A stretch of DNA of 24,307 bases from Nitratidesulfovibrio sp044433065 (GTDB lineage Bacteria; Desulfobacterota; Desulfovibrionia; Desulfovibrionales; Desulfovibrionaceae), in the NCBI GenBank assembly GCA_044433065.1, contig JAWXUA010000028.1, positions 1 through 24,307 on the forward strand, read 5' to 3'. Below the pieces are notes generated by a model, which did not search any database, was not told the DNA's origin, and saw nothing but the letters and a program-made list of their open reading frames with translations. A program made the translations under genes and the position numbers. This document shows positions 17,103 to 23,336 of the stretch, in pieces (position 1 is the stretch's first letter; each line of letters begins with the position of its first letter).

Positions 17103-17846
17103 ATGCCAAAAATTCTTCTTTCCCTTCTTTTTATTGTCACCTTCGCCACAGGTTGTGCTAGCTTGCAACGCGGAACCGCTGGTGATGGCCTTATTTCCAC
17201 GTCACAGCCTGATGTGTATATCACAACGCCAGACCTGACCGTTGTGACCAGTGCCACAGCTAACCCCAATCTCTATACATCCTTGGGTTACCGCGGTGTA
17301 CAAATGTGGTATCAGCTGAGCGCGCCCAACGGCAAAGCCAATGAAGCCCAAGCTGTGACCATCATCTCCAAAACTCCACAAGGTTGGGAATGGGAGCTTG
17401 ATGTGAGCGCAAGTATTAACGACGTATCCAAAGGTACTATGACCTTGGGTGACCGTAAGTTCACCGTATCGACCTATATCCTTGACGCCGATGACAACGC
17501 TTTTACGGACATGGTTAAAGAAAAAGAAGGTTCAGTACCAGAAAAGTGGCTTGCTCGCCGCATTACCCGACTCGACTATTTCCGCACGGTGAAGCTTGTC
17601 ATGGATTACCGTGAACCATTGCCAGCTATTTTTGATAACGGTTTTGACCTCATGAACGGAGAGCAAGTCAAAGTGCTCAATGAATTTGCTGCTCGTGCAG
17701 AGAAGGTCTTTACTGTGCAGTTTGATGCTAAGCTTGATACTGAAGTACACACGCAATATAGCCTGCCTAGCGTGAATACCCGTGACTTTGAGCATATGCT
17801 TGGTATGATGCAGCCGCTTACAACGTTTCCGTACGTTAAAGACTAA
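17103..17846 (+). CDS. Predicted lipoprotein of unknown function
   Basis: A 247-residue exported lipoprotein. Lys3 begins a short n-region, residues 4-14 are hydrophobic, and ATGC places the lipidated cysteine at Cys18, slightly off the usual L-x-G/A-C lipobox. The mature part is soluble, with repeated Thr/Val-rich segments such as PDVYITTPDLTVVTSA and no membrane span. I recognise no catalytic motif. It resembles lipoproteins of unknown function typical of Desulfovibrio (possibly the DUF4851 type, from memory and unverified). Start 17103 has GAGG six bases before it; an in-frame ATG at 17061 would put 14 unsuited residues before the signal. It is monocistronic, between terminators at 16860 and 17863. 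Confidence 0.8.
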   Translation: MPKILLSLLFIVTFATGCASLQRGTAGDGLISTSQPDVYITTPDLTVVTSATANPNLYTSLGYRGVQMWYQLSAPNGKANEAQAVTIISKTPQGWEWELDVSASINDVSKGTMTLGDRKFTVSTYILDADDNAFTDMVKEKEGSVPEKWLARRITRLDYFRTVKLVMDYREPLPAIFDNGFDLMNGEQVKVLNEFAARAEKVFTVQFDAKLDTEVHTQYSLPSVNTRDFEHMLGMMQPLTTFPYVKD

Positions 17847-17862
17847 TTTCCCGATATACTTG

Positions 17863-17902
17863 AAAAAGGCCGAAGCGCATACAATGTGCTTCGGCCTTTT
17901 TT
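17863..17902. terminator. Bidirectional terminator, left copy of a 40-bp direct repeat
   Basis: GGCCGAAGCGCAT and ATGTGCTTCGGCC form the stem, flanked by A5 on the left and T6 on the right, so it can stop transcription from both sides. It serves the lipoprotein gene (+) and the toxin gene (-), whose stop codon is four bases away. The 40 bases are identical to 18559-18598. Confidence 0.92.
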
Positions 17903-17905
17903 GTG

Positions 17906-18229
17906 CTAATAATGATAGCGGCATTGTAAGACTATGAGCGTCTTACTTTCACCATGAAAGCTGTAGACCAGGCGGTGTTCTTGATTAATTCGCCGCGACC
18001 AGCAGCCTGCTAAGTCAAACTTTAATGACTCAGGCTTACCAAGGCCCTCAAATGGCGTCCGCATAGCCTCTTTAAGGAGGGTATTAATACGTTTTACCAT
18101 GGCCTTATCTGTTTTTTGCCAGTAGAGATAGTCTTCCCATGCAAGCCTTGTCCATGAAAGGATAGTCGCTGTTTGCGTGACGTCATCCGTAGAACACGGT
18201 GATTTTGGCGAACAAGGAGAGGAAGACAT
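17906..18229 (-). CDS. yoeB: YoeB/Txe-family mRNA interferase toxin with N-terminal extension
   Basis: Ribosome-dependent mRNA endonuclease of the RelE superfamily, predicted to block translation when its antitoxin is lost. From about residue 26 it matches YoeB closely, with WEDYLYWQKTDK, RTPFEGLGKPE, GCWSRRINQEHRLVY and CRYHY at the C-terminus. Residues equivalent to the known catalytic Glu46, Arg65, His83 and Tyr84 of E. coli YoeB are present as Glu67, Arg86, His106 and Tyr107. It has 107 residues against 84 in E. coli; about 23 extra residues at the N-terminus include SPCSPKSPCSTDD. The ATG at 18229 is one base after the antitoxin stop and has GAGG six bases before it. No ATG, GTG or TTG lies closer to the domain. 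Confidence 0.93.
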   Translation of the reverse strand: MSSSPCSPKSPCSTDDVTQTATILSWTRLAWEDYLYWQKTDKAMVKRINTLLKEAMRTPFEGLGKPESLKFDLAGCWSRRINQEHRLVYSFHGESKTLIVLQCRYHY

Positions 18230-18230
18230 G

Positions 18231-18488
18231 TTATTCCTCAAATAAAGCGTGTTGACAGTGCTGCCCTTGGCGCATTTCGGCTATACTTTCACGTAAGCGT
18301 TGAGCATTGTTTGGCGATCGCAAGAGATACGCACTTTCTTCAATGCTATTATAGGCTTCCAAAGACATCATGACTACAGGGCGCGCTTGGCGTCGCGTTA
18401 TAATAACATGGTCGTGCGAATCGCAGACTTTTTCCATGGTGGCGGCAAGATTTTTACGGGCTTCTGAGTAGGTTAAGGCTTCAGGCAT
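18231..18488 (-). CDS. yefM: YefM/Phd-family antitoxin
   Basis: Antitoxin partner of the toxin just downstream; expected to bind YoeB through its C-terminal part and to repress its own operon through the N-terminal DNA-binding fold. The 85 residues start MPEALTYSEARKNLAATMEKV, very close to the YefM start pattern. They continue with VIITRRQARPVVMMSLEAYNS and AYLLRSPNNAQRL, the other YefM signatures. The start at 18488 has AAAGGAG with a five-base spacer. An in-frame ATG at 18539 lies upstream of the promoter -10 and is rejected. A strong promoter and a palindromic operator lie directly upstream. Confidence 0.95.
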   Translation of the reverse strand: MPEALTYSEARKNLAATMEKVCDSHDHVIITRRQARPVVMMSLEAYNSIEESAYLLRSPNNAQRLRESIAEMRQGQHCQHALFEE

Positions 18489-18496
18489 GGCATCTC

Positions 18497-18528
18497 CTTT
18501 ACTTGTACAAATAGTAGTACAAGTAAAG
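18497..18528. promoter_or_regulatory. Palindromic operator of the toxin-antitoxin operon
   Basis: CTTTACTTGTAC (18497-18508) and its exact complement GTACAAGTAAAG (18517-18528) are 12-base perfect arms around eight bases that hold the -10 box. TGTAC cores recall the TGTACA motif of the E. coli yefM-yoeB operator. Autorepression by YefM or YefM-YoeB is inferred. Confidence 0.8.
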
Positions 18529-18539
18529 AGTGTGGTCAA
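18511..18539 (-). promoter_or_regulatory. Promoter of the toxin-antitoxin operon
   Basis: On the - strand TTGACC (18539-18534) and TACTAT (18516-18511) are separated by exactly 17 bases; each matches the consensus at five of six positions. The start site would be near 18504, giving a leader of about 16 bases that contains the AAAGGAG site. Confidence 0.8.
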
Positions 18540-18558
18540 GCCTAGGAAAGGAGACGAT

Positions 18559-18600
18559 AAAAAGGCCGAAGCGCATACAATGTGCTTCGGCCTTTTTTTT
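18559..18600. terminator. Bidirectional terminator, right copy of the 40-bp direct repeat
   Basis: Bases 18559-18598 are identical to 17863-17902; the T-run here continues to 18600. On the - strand it lies 18 bases after the stop of the C_GCAxxG protein gene and probably terminates it, insulating the toxin-antitoxin promoter that follows. Confidence 0.92.
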
Positions 18601-18616
18601 GAAGTATTCTAAGAGC

Positions 18617-19045
18617 TTAGTATCCAGCGTCCTCAAGCACCGTCACCATGTGGTGCATGAGTGCTGTACATTCTACTATGATGCGTGGCTTCACTTTGAT
18701 GAAATTTTCAGGAATGGTGATATCACAGCCAAGCATGTCGCGGCAGTGCAGAGTTCCCTTTTCTTTGCGGAAAGCTTCAATGATTTCAGCAGCCTTTTGA
18801 CGGCAAAGCTTTTTCGCATCCATATCTTTTGGGTCTGTGGTACCATATTTAAAGCCCACGACCATGATGGAACCAGCCAGTGCGCCGCAGTAGTCACCGG
18901 CGTTCATGCCAGAACCAAAATTGGTCGTCATGCGCATAAGCTGGTCATGATCAATGCCATATTTTTCGCAAAAAACACCGCTCACACTTTGTGCACAGTT
19001 ACAGCCACTTTTTTGAAGTTCTAATGCTTGATCTGCTAATGCCAT
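18617..19045 (-). CDS. C_GCAxxG_C_C family protein
   Basis: A small cysteine-rich protein of 142 residues. It has the family pattern: CNCAQSV (15-21), a cysteine at 26, then FGSGMNAGDYCGALAG (43-58) and further cysteines at about 81, 100 and 106. The conserved cysteines suggest a redox or metal-cluster role, but no reaction is established for the family as far as I know. Members are common in anaerobes, including sulfate reducers. The start at 19045 has AGGA seven bases upstream; an in-frame ATG at 19150 is within the preceding thioesterase gene and is unlikely. It follows the thioesterase gene by 74 bases on the same strand, so co-transcription is possible. Confidence 0.9.
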   Translation of the reverse strand: MALADQALELQKSGCNCAQSVSGVFCEKYGIDHDQLMRMTTNFGSGMNAGDYCGALAGSIMVVGFKYGTTDPKDMDAKKLCRQKAAEIIEAFRKEKGTLHCRDMLGCDITIPENFIKVKPRIIVECTALMHHMVTVLEDAGY

Positions 19046-19119
19046 GGTTGTGTCCTTTTGGGGTAGTTTTTTCTGGGGGAAGGTAACGTTTGAAAAGAGT
19101 TTTGTTGTGGAGAAAGCGG

Positions 19120-19674
19120 CTAACTTTTCTTTGCACGGCGCATATAACAAACAGTACGCCCTTCGGCCACTGTGACATTGGGATCTGATTCACTCACCAT
19201 GCGCACGTGAATATTGCCAATGCTACCGCCAAGCAGACGGACTTCGCCTTCTGCAATGATACCTGCCGTATCTGGTGCAGGACGTAAATAGTCTACGCGT
19301 AAATCGACGGTAGCAACTCTATCATCAGGTCCAAAATGTGTCCATAGAGCGGCTACGGCGCAGCTATCAGCAAGGGCCGCCATCATGCCACCATGCAAAA
19401 CTCCGCGGCTCGCATTGCCCTTAATGTACGGCGACAGTGGCAAAAGAAGTCTTGCATAGCCTGGGCGCAATTCCAAAACTTGCACGCCAAGCAGTTGATG
19501 CCATGGTACATTTTTGATGAACGTTACAAGCTCTGGGTGTACGTCGCCAGCAACAAAAGGCGTGTAGCTTGGTGTGGCTACTGGTGTGATGCAGGCTTGT
19601 CCATCAATCATTGTTGGAGCAAGTTCTGGATGGGATTTTGCTATTTGTTCTTTATCCACTGTTTCTTCACTCAT
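19120..19674 (-). CDS. Hotdog-fold thioesterase, PaaI/YdiI-like
   Basis: Predicted acyl-CoA or aryl-CoA thioesterase with 184 residues. The hotdog core runs from about residue 55 to 178. RGVLHGGMMAALADSCAVAA (90-109) carries the family HGG (94-96) and an acidic residue, Asp103, at the usual catalytic position on the central helix. ATVDLRVDYLRPAP and EGRTVCYM fit later beta strands. About 45 residues before the core (rich in Pro, Thr and Glu) form an unassigned extension. The start at 19674 has GAGG eight bases before it. The true substrate cannot be read from the sequence, and the neighbours give no pathway hint. Confidence 0.88.
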   Translation of the reverse strand: MSEETVDKEQIAKSHPELAPTMIDGQACITPVATPSYTPFVAGDVHPELVTFIKNVPWHQLLGVQVLELRPGYARLLLPLSPYIKGNASRGVLHGGMMAALADSCAVAALWTHFGPDDRVATVDLRVDYLRPAPDTAGIIAEGEVRLLGGSIGNIHVRMVSESDPNVTVAEGRTVCYMRRAKKS

Positions 19675-19787
19675 ATTTTTTGCCTCTATAGAACTCGTTG
19701 TTTTTACTTCTTTTACATTTCCATGCGGTCCTAAAAAAGCATAAAAAAAAGACTTTTTATCCGCAAATAAAAAGTTTTAAAAAAGAG

Positions 19788-19832
19788 CTGGGGGAAGGGA
19801 AGAACTTTCCAAAAGTCTTTCCTTTCCCCCAG
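19788..19832 (-). terminator. CTGGGGG-family hairpin, terminator of htpX
   Basis: Imperfect arms CTGGGGGAAGGGAAGAACTTT and AAAGTCTTTCCTTTCCCCCAG (about three mismatches) with a tiny loop. It lies 6 bases after the htpX stop. On the - strand it is followed by CTCTTTTTT, so it fits an intrinsic terminator. Same family as 1-39, 21069-21116 and 24259-24304. Confidence 0.8.
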
Positions 19833-19838
19833 AAAAAG

Positions 19839-20705
19839 CTACCTGCCAGCCATGGCTTGCAAGCGTGCGATGCGTTCTTCGATAGGTGGGTGTGTGCTGA
19901 AGAGAGCGGTAAAATTGCCACCGCTGAGATTGCTCAAAGGGCTTACAATGAACATGCTCGCCGTAGCAGCATTGACATTTTGCATGGGGCGATTTTGGTT
20001 CCACGATTCAAGCTTCTGCAAAGCCCCTGCAAGATACAGTGGATTGCCTGCGAGCTGTGCGCCGGCATCATCGGCTAAATATTCGCGTGAACGAGAAATG
20101 GCAAACTGGATGAGGGCAGCCGCAATAGGGGCTACAATGGCCATGAGAATGCCAACAAATGGGCTGACGCCACCACCTTCCTCATCATCAGAGCGGCCAA
20201 TGCCAAAAATAGCAGCCCACTGCATCATATTGGCAATACTCACAATCGCTGAACCCATGACACTGGCAACGGTTTGGATGAGGATGTCACGGTTGGCAAT
20301 ATGTCCAATTTCGTGGGCAAGGACGCCCTTTAATTCTTCAGGTGACAAAATGCGCATGATGCCATCAGTGACAGCAACCACACCGTGCTCTGGGTCACGG
20401 CCTGTGGCAAAGGCATTGGGCGTTTCATCTGGCATGACGCATACACGAGGCTTCGGGATGCCGGCTTTTTGCGCCAATTCCGCCACCATATTGTGGAGCA
20501 TGGGCGCATCTTCTGGGGCCACTTCGCGCGCATTGTACATGCGGAGTACGATGCTGTCCGAATACCAATAACTGCCCACGTTCATAACAAGCGCAAGGCC
20601 AAAAGCAATGATGATGCCCGTGCGGCCACCGAGCATGCCACCAAGCACAATGACAAGGCCCGAAAGCAAGGCCAAAAGCATAACGGTCTTAATCTGACTG
20701 GTCAT
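19839..20705 (-). CDS. htpX: HtpX-type membrane zinc metalloprotease
   Basis: Inner-membrane M48 protease involved in quality control of membrane proteins. The 288 residues have two N-terminal membrane segments (about 7-23 and 29-44), the zinc motif HEIGH (131-135), two further hydrophobic spans (about 145-165 and 183-200), the third zinc ligand Glu208 in SREYLAD, and FSTHPP (269-274). Length and layout are standard for HtpX. ATG 20705 has AGGAG six bases upstream. The family is often induced by heat or membrane stress in other bacteria; no heat-shock sigma site is clear here. It stands alone, between a hairpin terminator behind it and a 115-base leader in front. Confidence 0.96.
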   Translation of the reverse strand: MTSQIKTVMLLALLSGLVIVLGGMLGGRTGIIIAFGLALVMNVGSYWYSDSIVLRMYNAREVAPEDAPMLHNMVAELAQKAGIPKPRVCVMPDETPNAFATGRDPEHGVVAVTDGIMRILSPEELKGVLAHEIGHIANRDILIQTVASVMGSAIVSIANMMQWAAIFGIGRSDDEEGGGVSPFVGILMAIVAPIAAALIQFAISRSREYLADDAGAQLAGNPLYLAGALQKLESWNQNRPMQNVNAATASMFIVSPLSNLSGGNFTALFSTHPPIEERIARLQAMAGR

Positions 20706-20741
20706 TTTAGTCTCCTAAATGATCATGTTGAGTCTGTTTGT

Positions 20742-20775
20742 AGTATATATGTAGGGATGCTTTAGAAAAATGCAA
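20742..20775 (-). promoter_or_regulatory. Weak candidate promoter of htpX
   Basis: On the - strand TTGCAT (20775-20770) is followed 16 bases later by TACATA (20753-20748), with a better TATACT at 20747-20742 at non-ideal spacing. The region between the hairpin at 20820 and the htpX start must hold a promoter, but the exact boxes are uncertain. Confidence 0.3.
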
Positions 20776-20819
20776 GACTGTGTTATGAGAGTGTGGTTCA
20801 CGTATTCAACGTTAGAAAC

Positions 20820-20873
20820 AACAAAAGCCACCATATGAAAGGATTTTTATCCTCTCATATGGTGGCTTTTGTT
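20820..20873. terminator. Long hairpin terminator after the 25-residue gene
   Basis: 23-base arms (20820-20842 and 20851-20873) pair with one mismatch around the loop ATTTTTAT. The core is GCCACCATATG with AAAA/TTTT ends, so it can act on either strand. It lies 7 bases beyond the stop of the small gene at 20881 and also separates that gene from htpX. Confidence 0.85.
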
Positions 20874-20880
20874 TGCAGTC

Positions 20881-20958
20881 TTAGTACTTGGAATACTTGA
20901 TGTGCAAGACGCCAAGAGCAACGCCAATGATACCAGCAAAGAACCATGCGAAATCCAT
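20881..20958 (-). CDS. 25-residue single-span membrane microprotein, CydX-like
   Basis: A very short gene encoding MDFAWFFAGIIGVALGV followed by LHIKYSKY. Residues 3-18 form one membrane helix and the tail is basic. Support for a real gene: GGAG with a six-base spacer, a candidate promoter upstream and a dedicated strong hairpin 7 bases after the stop. The N-terminus resembles E. coli CydX (MWYFAWILGTLLACSFGV): FAW, small residues and GV fall at the same spacing. CydX is a small subunit of cytochrome bd oxidase. No cydAB is in the window, so that role is speculative; another small transporter or oxidase subunit, or a membrane-active peptide, is equally possible. Confidence 0.65.
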   Translation of the reverse strand: MDFAWFFAGIIGVALGVLHIKYSKY

Positions 20959-20997
20959 GATAATCTCCGTTTGTACAAGTGTTCGTGAAAAAATTCT

Positions 20998-21026
20998 TTT
21001 CCTTCATACAGCAAAGGTGCCAGCAT
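20998..21026 (-). promoter_or_regulatory. Candidate promoter of the 25-residue gene
   Basis: On the - strand TTGCCA and TATGAA are separated by 17 bases within about 20998-21026, about 40 bases upstream of the start codon at 20958. Each hexamer matches the consensus only moderately. Confidence 0.35.
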
Positions 21027-21068
21027 GGCAAGCTGTGGGTGTGTAGGATTGGAGTTTTTTGAAGAAGA

Positions 21069-21116
21069 CTGGTGGGAGGAAGGACACTTTTGAAAAAGTT
21101 CCCTTCCTCCCACCAG
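21069..21116 (-). terminator. CTGGGGG-family hairpin downstream of the PHP gene
   Basis: CTGGTGGGAGGAAGG (21069-21083) pairs with CCTTCCTCCCACCAG (21102-21116), extended by partly paired inner bases around a GAA loop. On the - strand it follows the PHP phosphatase stop by about 65 bases and is followed by TCTTCTTC, so it is a plausible terminator. A variant of the family with GGTGGGAGG in place of GGGGGAAGG. Confidence 0.7.
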
Positions 21117-21180
21117 ACCCCCTCCATCCTTCAAAACTTTTTATTTGTTGATCTTGAAGGCAGGGAGTGCTCAATACTTC

Positions 21181-22005
21181 CTAGAATTTTTTGAAATGGC
21201 GCTGTTTTTTCGTAAAGTAAGCACTTTCGGTATAGCCAAAACGTCGCGCATAGGCTTCGAGCTGATCAAAGCCCCATGCCATGGTGTTGACGCAGTGGGC
21301 ATCAGAACCAAAGGTGATGGGGATTTCGAGGTCCACGGCTATTTGCATGATGGTTGGGCACGAATAGATTTCCTTGCATGGCTTACGCAGACCAGCGGAG
21401 GAAATTTCTATGGCTACGTCAGCAGCTTTAACAGCTTCAAAACTGCGGCGGACAATCTTCTGTGCGTCGGCATTTGTAAGCCATGCATGGAACTTGTCCA
21501 CACTAAAAAGCTTAATGATATCTGGGTGCGCCAAAATTTGGAAAAGACCACTTTCGGCCATGGCTTCTACTGTGGAGAAATAGCGCGTGTAGATATCAGC
21601 CAGCGCTGTATCACTTAAAGCTGCCCAATCATCGGGAGTAAAGTCAAAGCCCCACGTATCCAAAAAGTGGATGCCAGCGATGATGTAGTCATAATCATAT
21701 TGCGCCACAGTTGCTTTAGCAAAATCCAATTGGCTTGGGAGCCAGTCCAGTTCGAGGCCAAGCAAGACCGTGCATTCATCCTTATGCTTTTCAGCTAAGC
21801 CTTGGACTTCTGCCACATAGCTTGGGAAGCCTGCTTGCAATTTTTCTCGATAATCTGAAGGGTAATCAAAACCCAGTGGCCTTGGTGAGTGCTCGGAAAA
21901 ACCGTGAATTTCAAGTCCTGCTTTTTGGCCTGAGTCAAACATTTCTTGGACGGAGGCCATGGCATGGGAATGCTTTGTGTGTGTATGCAAATCTACTTTT
22001 ATCAT
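21181..22005 (-). CDS. PHP-domain phosphatase, histidinol-phosphatase (HisK/HisJ) like
   Basis: Predicted metal-dependent phosphoesterase of 274 residues. PHP motifs are present in order: DLHTHTKHS (5-13), SEHSPRP (37-43), GLELD (83-87), GIHFLD (111-116), LAHPD (159-163) and GSDAH (233-237). These supply the His and Asp ligands of a three-metal site. The overall pattern fits the HisJ/HisK class that dephosphorylates L-histidinol phosphate. No other his genes are nearby, so the substrate remains unproven. The start has only GGGA as a possible binding site. Upstream lies a 369-base repeat-rich gap with a possible promoter near 22187-22215, which would give a structured leader. Confidence 0.85.
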   Translation of the reverse strand: MIKVDLHTHTKHSHAMASVQEMFDSGQKAGLEIHGFSEHSPRPLGFDYPSDYREKLQAGFPSYVAEVQGLAEKHKDECTVLLGLELDWLPSQLDFAKATVAQYDYDYIIAGIHFLDTWGFDFTPDDWAALSDTALADIYTRYFSTVEAMAESGLFQILAHPDIIKLFSVDKFHAWLTNADAQKIVRRSFEAVKAADVAIEISSAGLRKPCKEIYSCPTIMQIAVDLEIPITFGSDAHCVNTMAWGFDQLEAYARRFGYTESAYFTKKQRHFKKF

Positions 22006-22026
22006 ATTTTTCCCATAAATTGGATC

Positions 22027-22127
22027 TTTTTCCGCCTATCTTTGTTCCGCTTCGGTTTGCGCGAGGGGCATGTATGTCTATATACACTCCCTTCGCGCAA
22101 ACCTTGCTTGCCTCGCTAGGCGAAAAA
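22027..22127. repeat. Compound inverted-repeat element upstream of the PHP gene
   Basis: GGTTTGCGCGAGGGG (22054-22068) pairs with CCCTTCGCGCAAACC (22089-22103) with one mismatch, around a 20-base interval that has its own TGTAT/ATACA pairing. Outer sequences TTTTTCCGCCT (22027-22037) and AGGCGAAAAA (22118-22127) pair with one bulge. The nested-stem layout recalls the element at 16590-16741. Confidence 0.7.
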
Positions 22128-22186
22128 TTTCTCAATGTATTAGTTCAGTTGTTAAGCAATGGTTATTTTATGTTGTCTCTGTATCA

Positions 22187-22215
22187 ATAGTACACAGAGC
22201 TGCTTTCACTCGCAA
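22187..22215 (-). promoter_or_regulatory. Candidate promoter of the PHP gene
   Basis: On the - strand TTGCGA (22215-22210) and TACTAT (22192-22187) are separated by 17 bases. Transcription would start near 22180 and give a leader of about 175 bases that includes the inverted-repeat element. CTCTGT/ACAGAG arms flank the -10 box. Confidence 0.4.
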
Positions 22216-22238
22216 GGCTTATGAACTTGAGAAACGCA

Positions 22239-22288
22239 TTTGCGGCCCATGTATAGACGAGTCTTCGAGTCTATACATGGGCCGCAAA
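22239..22288. repeat. 20-bp perfect inverted repeat
   Basis: Bases 22239-22258 and 22269-22288 are exact complements around the ten-base interval GAGTCTTCGA. The core is GCGGCCCATGTATAGAC. No clear T-tract follows on either strand. It lies between pstA and the PHP gene and may be a terminator-like barrier, a repeat element or a protein site. Confidence 0.85.
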
Positions 22289-22333
22289 AATAGGTTCTTA
22301 GGACATCCTTAAAGATGTTTGGCCTAAGCGGGT

Positions 22334-22373
22334 GCAGGGCAGAGTCCTGCTGGGGTCAGGGGCAACGCCCCAG
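22334..22373. repeat. G-rich double-hairpin repeat abutting the pstA stop
   Basis: Two small stems lie side by side: GCAGG (22334-22338) with CCTGC (22346-22350), and GGGGC (22359-22363) with GCCCC (22367-22371); CTGGGG/CCCCAG offers an alternative pairing. On the - strand it begins right after the pstA stop codon. It looks like the widespread GGGGCGTTGCCCCT-type intergenic repeat of sulfate reducers (from memory). Confidence 0.6.
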
Positions 22374-22374
22374 C

Positions 22375-23283
22375 CTAGCGCAAACGCTTCTGCAACTTAG
22401 CGCGCAAAACGATGGCCAAAAAGTTCATACCGAGCACAAGCAGGATGAGCACGAGAGAGGTGCCGTACTGCATGGGTCTAGTGAGTTCGATGTCGGTGCC
22501 AGCGGTGGCAAGGACATAGATGTGGTATGGAAGGGCCATAACACTGTCGAAGAGGGAGATGGAGAGACGTGGGCTAAAGAACATGGCGGCGGTGAACATG
22601 ATGGCTGCGGTTTCACCGGCGGCGCGGCCTACGGAGAGGATAGCACCTGTGAGGATGCTAGGCAGTGCGGCAGGAAGTACAACGCGGTAAATGGTTTGCC
22701 ATTTGGTTGCACCGAGAGCGAGGGATGCTTCGCGGTAACTAGCAGGTACGGAGCGTAACGCTTCCTCAGAGGCACCGATGATGAGCGGCAAGACGAGGGA
22801 TGCAAGGGTCAGGATACCGGCAAGAAGGCTGACGCCCATGCCCATGACAACAACGAAGAGAGACAGACCGAACAGACCAAAAACAACGGATGGCACGCCA
22901 GCTAGGTTATTGATGGCAAGGCGGATGATATGCACACCCATACCAGGGCGCGCATATTCTTGCAGATAGATGGCTGTGGCAACACCCCAAGGCAGGGCCA
23001 CAAGCATGGCACCGTAGCTCAGCGCGATGGTACCAAGGATGCAAGGCAGGATGCCACCCTTGGTCATGGAATCGCGTGGAAATTCGGAAATAAATTCCCA
23101 GCTCAGAGCTGGAAGACCGTGATAGAGCACGAAGCCAACAATGATGAAGAGGGCCATAGCATTGAGGGCAACAGCGATTTTGAAAAAGCTAAAAGCAATA
23201 AATTGTGATGGCTTACGACGAGCAAGAAAACCTGCACTTTGTGGCATGGTGGTCTTAATATCTTGATTTATGGTAGCGTCCAT
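22375..23283 (-). CDS. pstA: Phosphate ABC transporter permease PstA
   Basis: Inner-membrane half of the high-affinity phosphate importer, pairing with PstC and the ATPase PstB. The 302 residues have a soluble N-terminal tail of about 30 residues and six membrane segments. The ABC permease EAA loop, EASLALGATKWQTIYRVVLP, lies at 185-204. GGILPCILGT and AGETAA are typical of PstA. ATG 23283 has AGGAG six bases upstream. It follows pstC by 53 bases. No pstB follows; a G-rich repeat begins at the stop codon and the next gene is unrelated. PstB must be encoded elsewhere. Confidence 0.93.
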   Translation of the reverse strand: MDATINQDIKTTMPQSAGFLARRKPSQFIAFSFFKIAVALNAMALFIIVGFVLYHGLPALSWEFISEFPRDSMTKGGILPCILGTIALSYGAMLVALPWGVATAIYLQEYARPGMGVHIIRLAINNLAGVPSVVFGLFGLSLFVVVMGMGVSLLAGILTLASLVLPLIIGASEEALRSVPASYREASLALGATKWQTIYRVVLPAALPSILTGAILSVGRAAGETAAIMFTAAMFFSPRLSISLFDSVMALPYHIYVLATAGTDIELTRPMQYGTSLVLILLVLGMNFLAIVLRAKLQKRLR

Positions 23284-23336
23284 TGATAACTCCTAAGAAA
23301 AAATCTTTTTAGATAGTCTTGGCGGTGAGTTTTTGC

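Noticed and set aside
17863..18600. Insertion sequence or integron cassette around the toxin-antitoxin genes
   Set aside because: No transposase or integrase and no terminal inverted repeats other than the terminator stems themselves; kept only as a direct-repeat observation.
20998..21026. Sigma54 promoter for the 25-residue gene
   Set aside because: TGGCAC is followed by TTTGC at too short a spacing for the -24/-12 arrangement.
22006..22180. T-box or histidine attenuator in front of the PHP gene
   Set aside because: No T-box sequence, no run of His codons in a leader peptide and no clear terminator/antiterminator pair.
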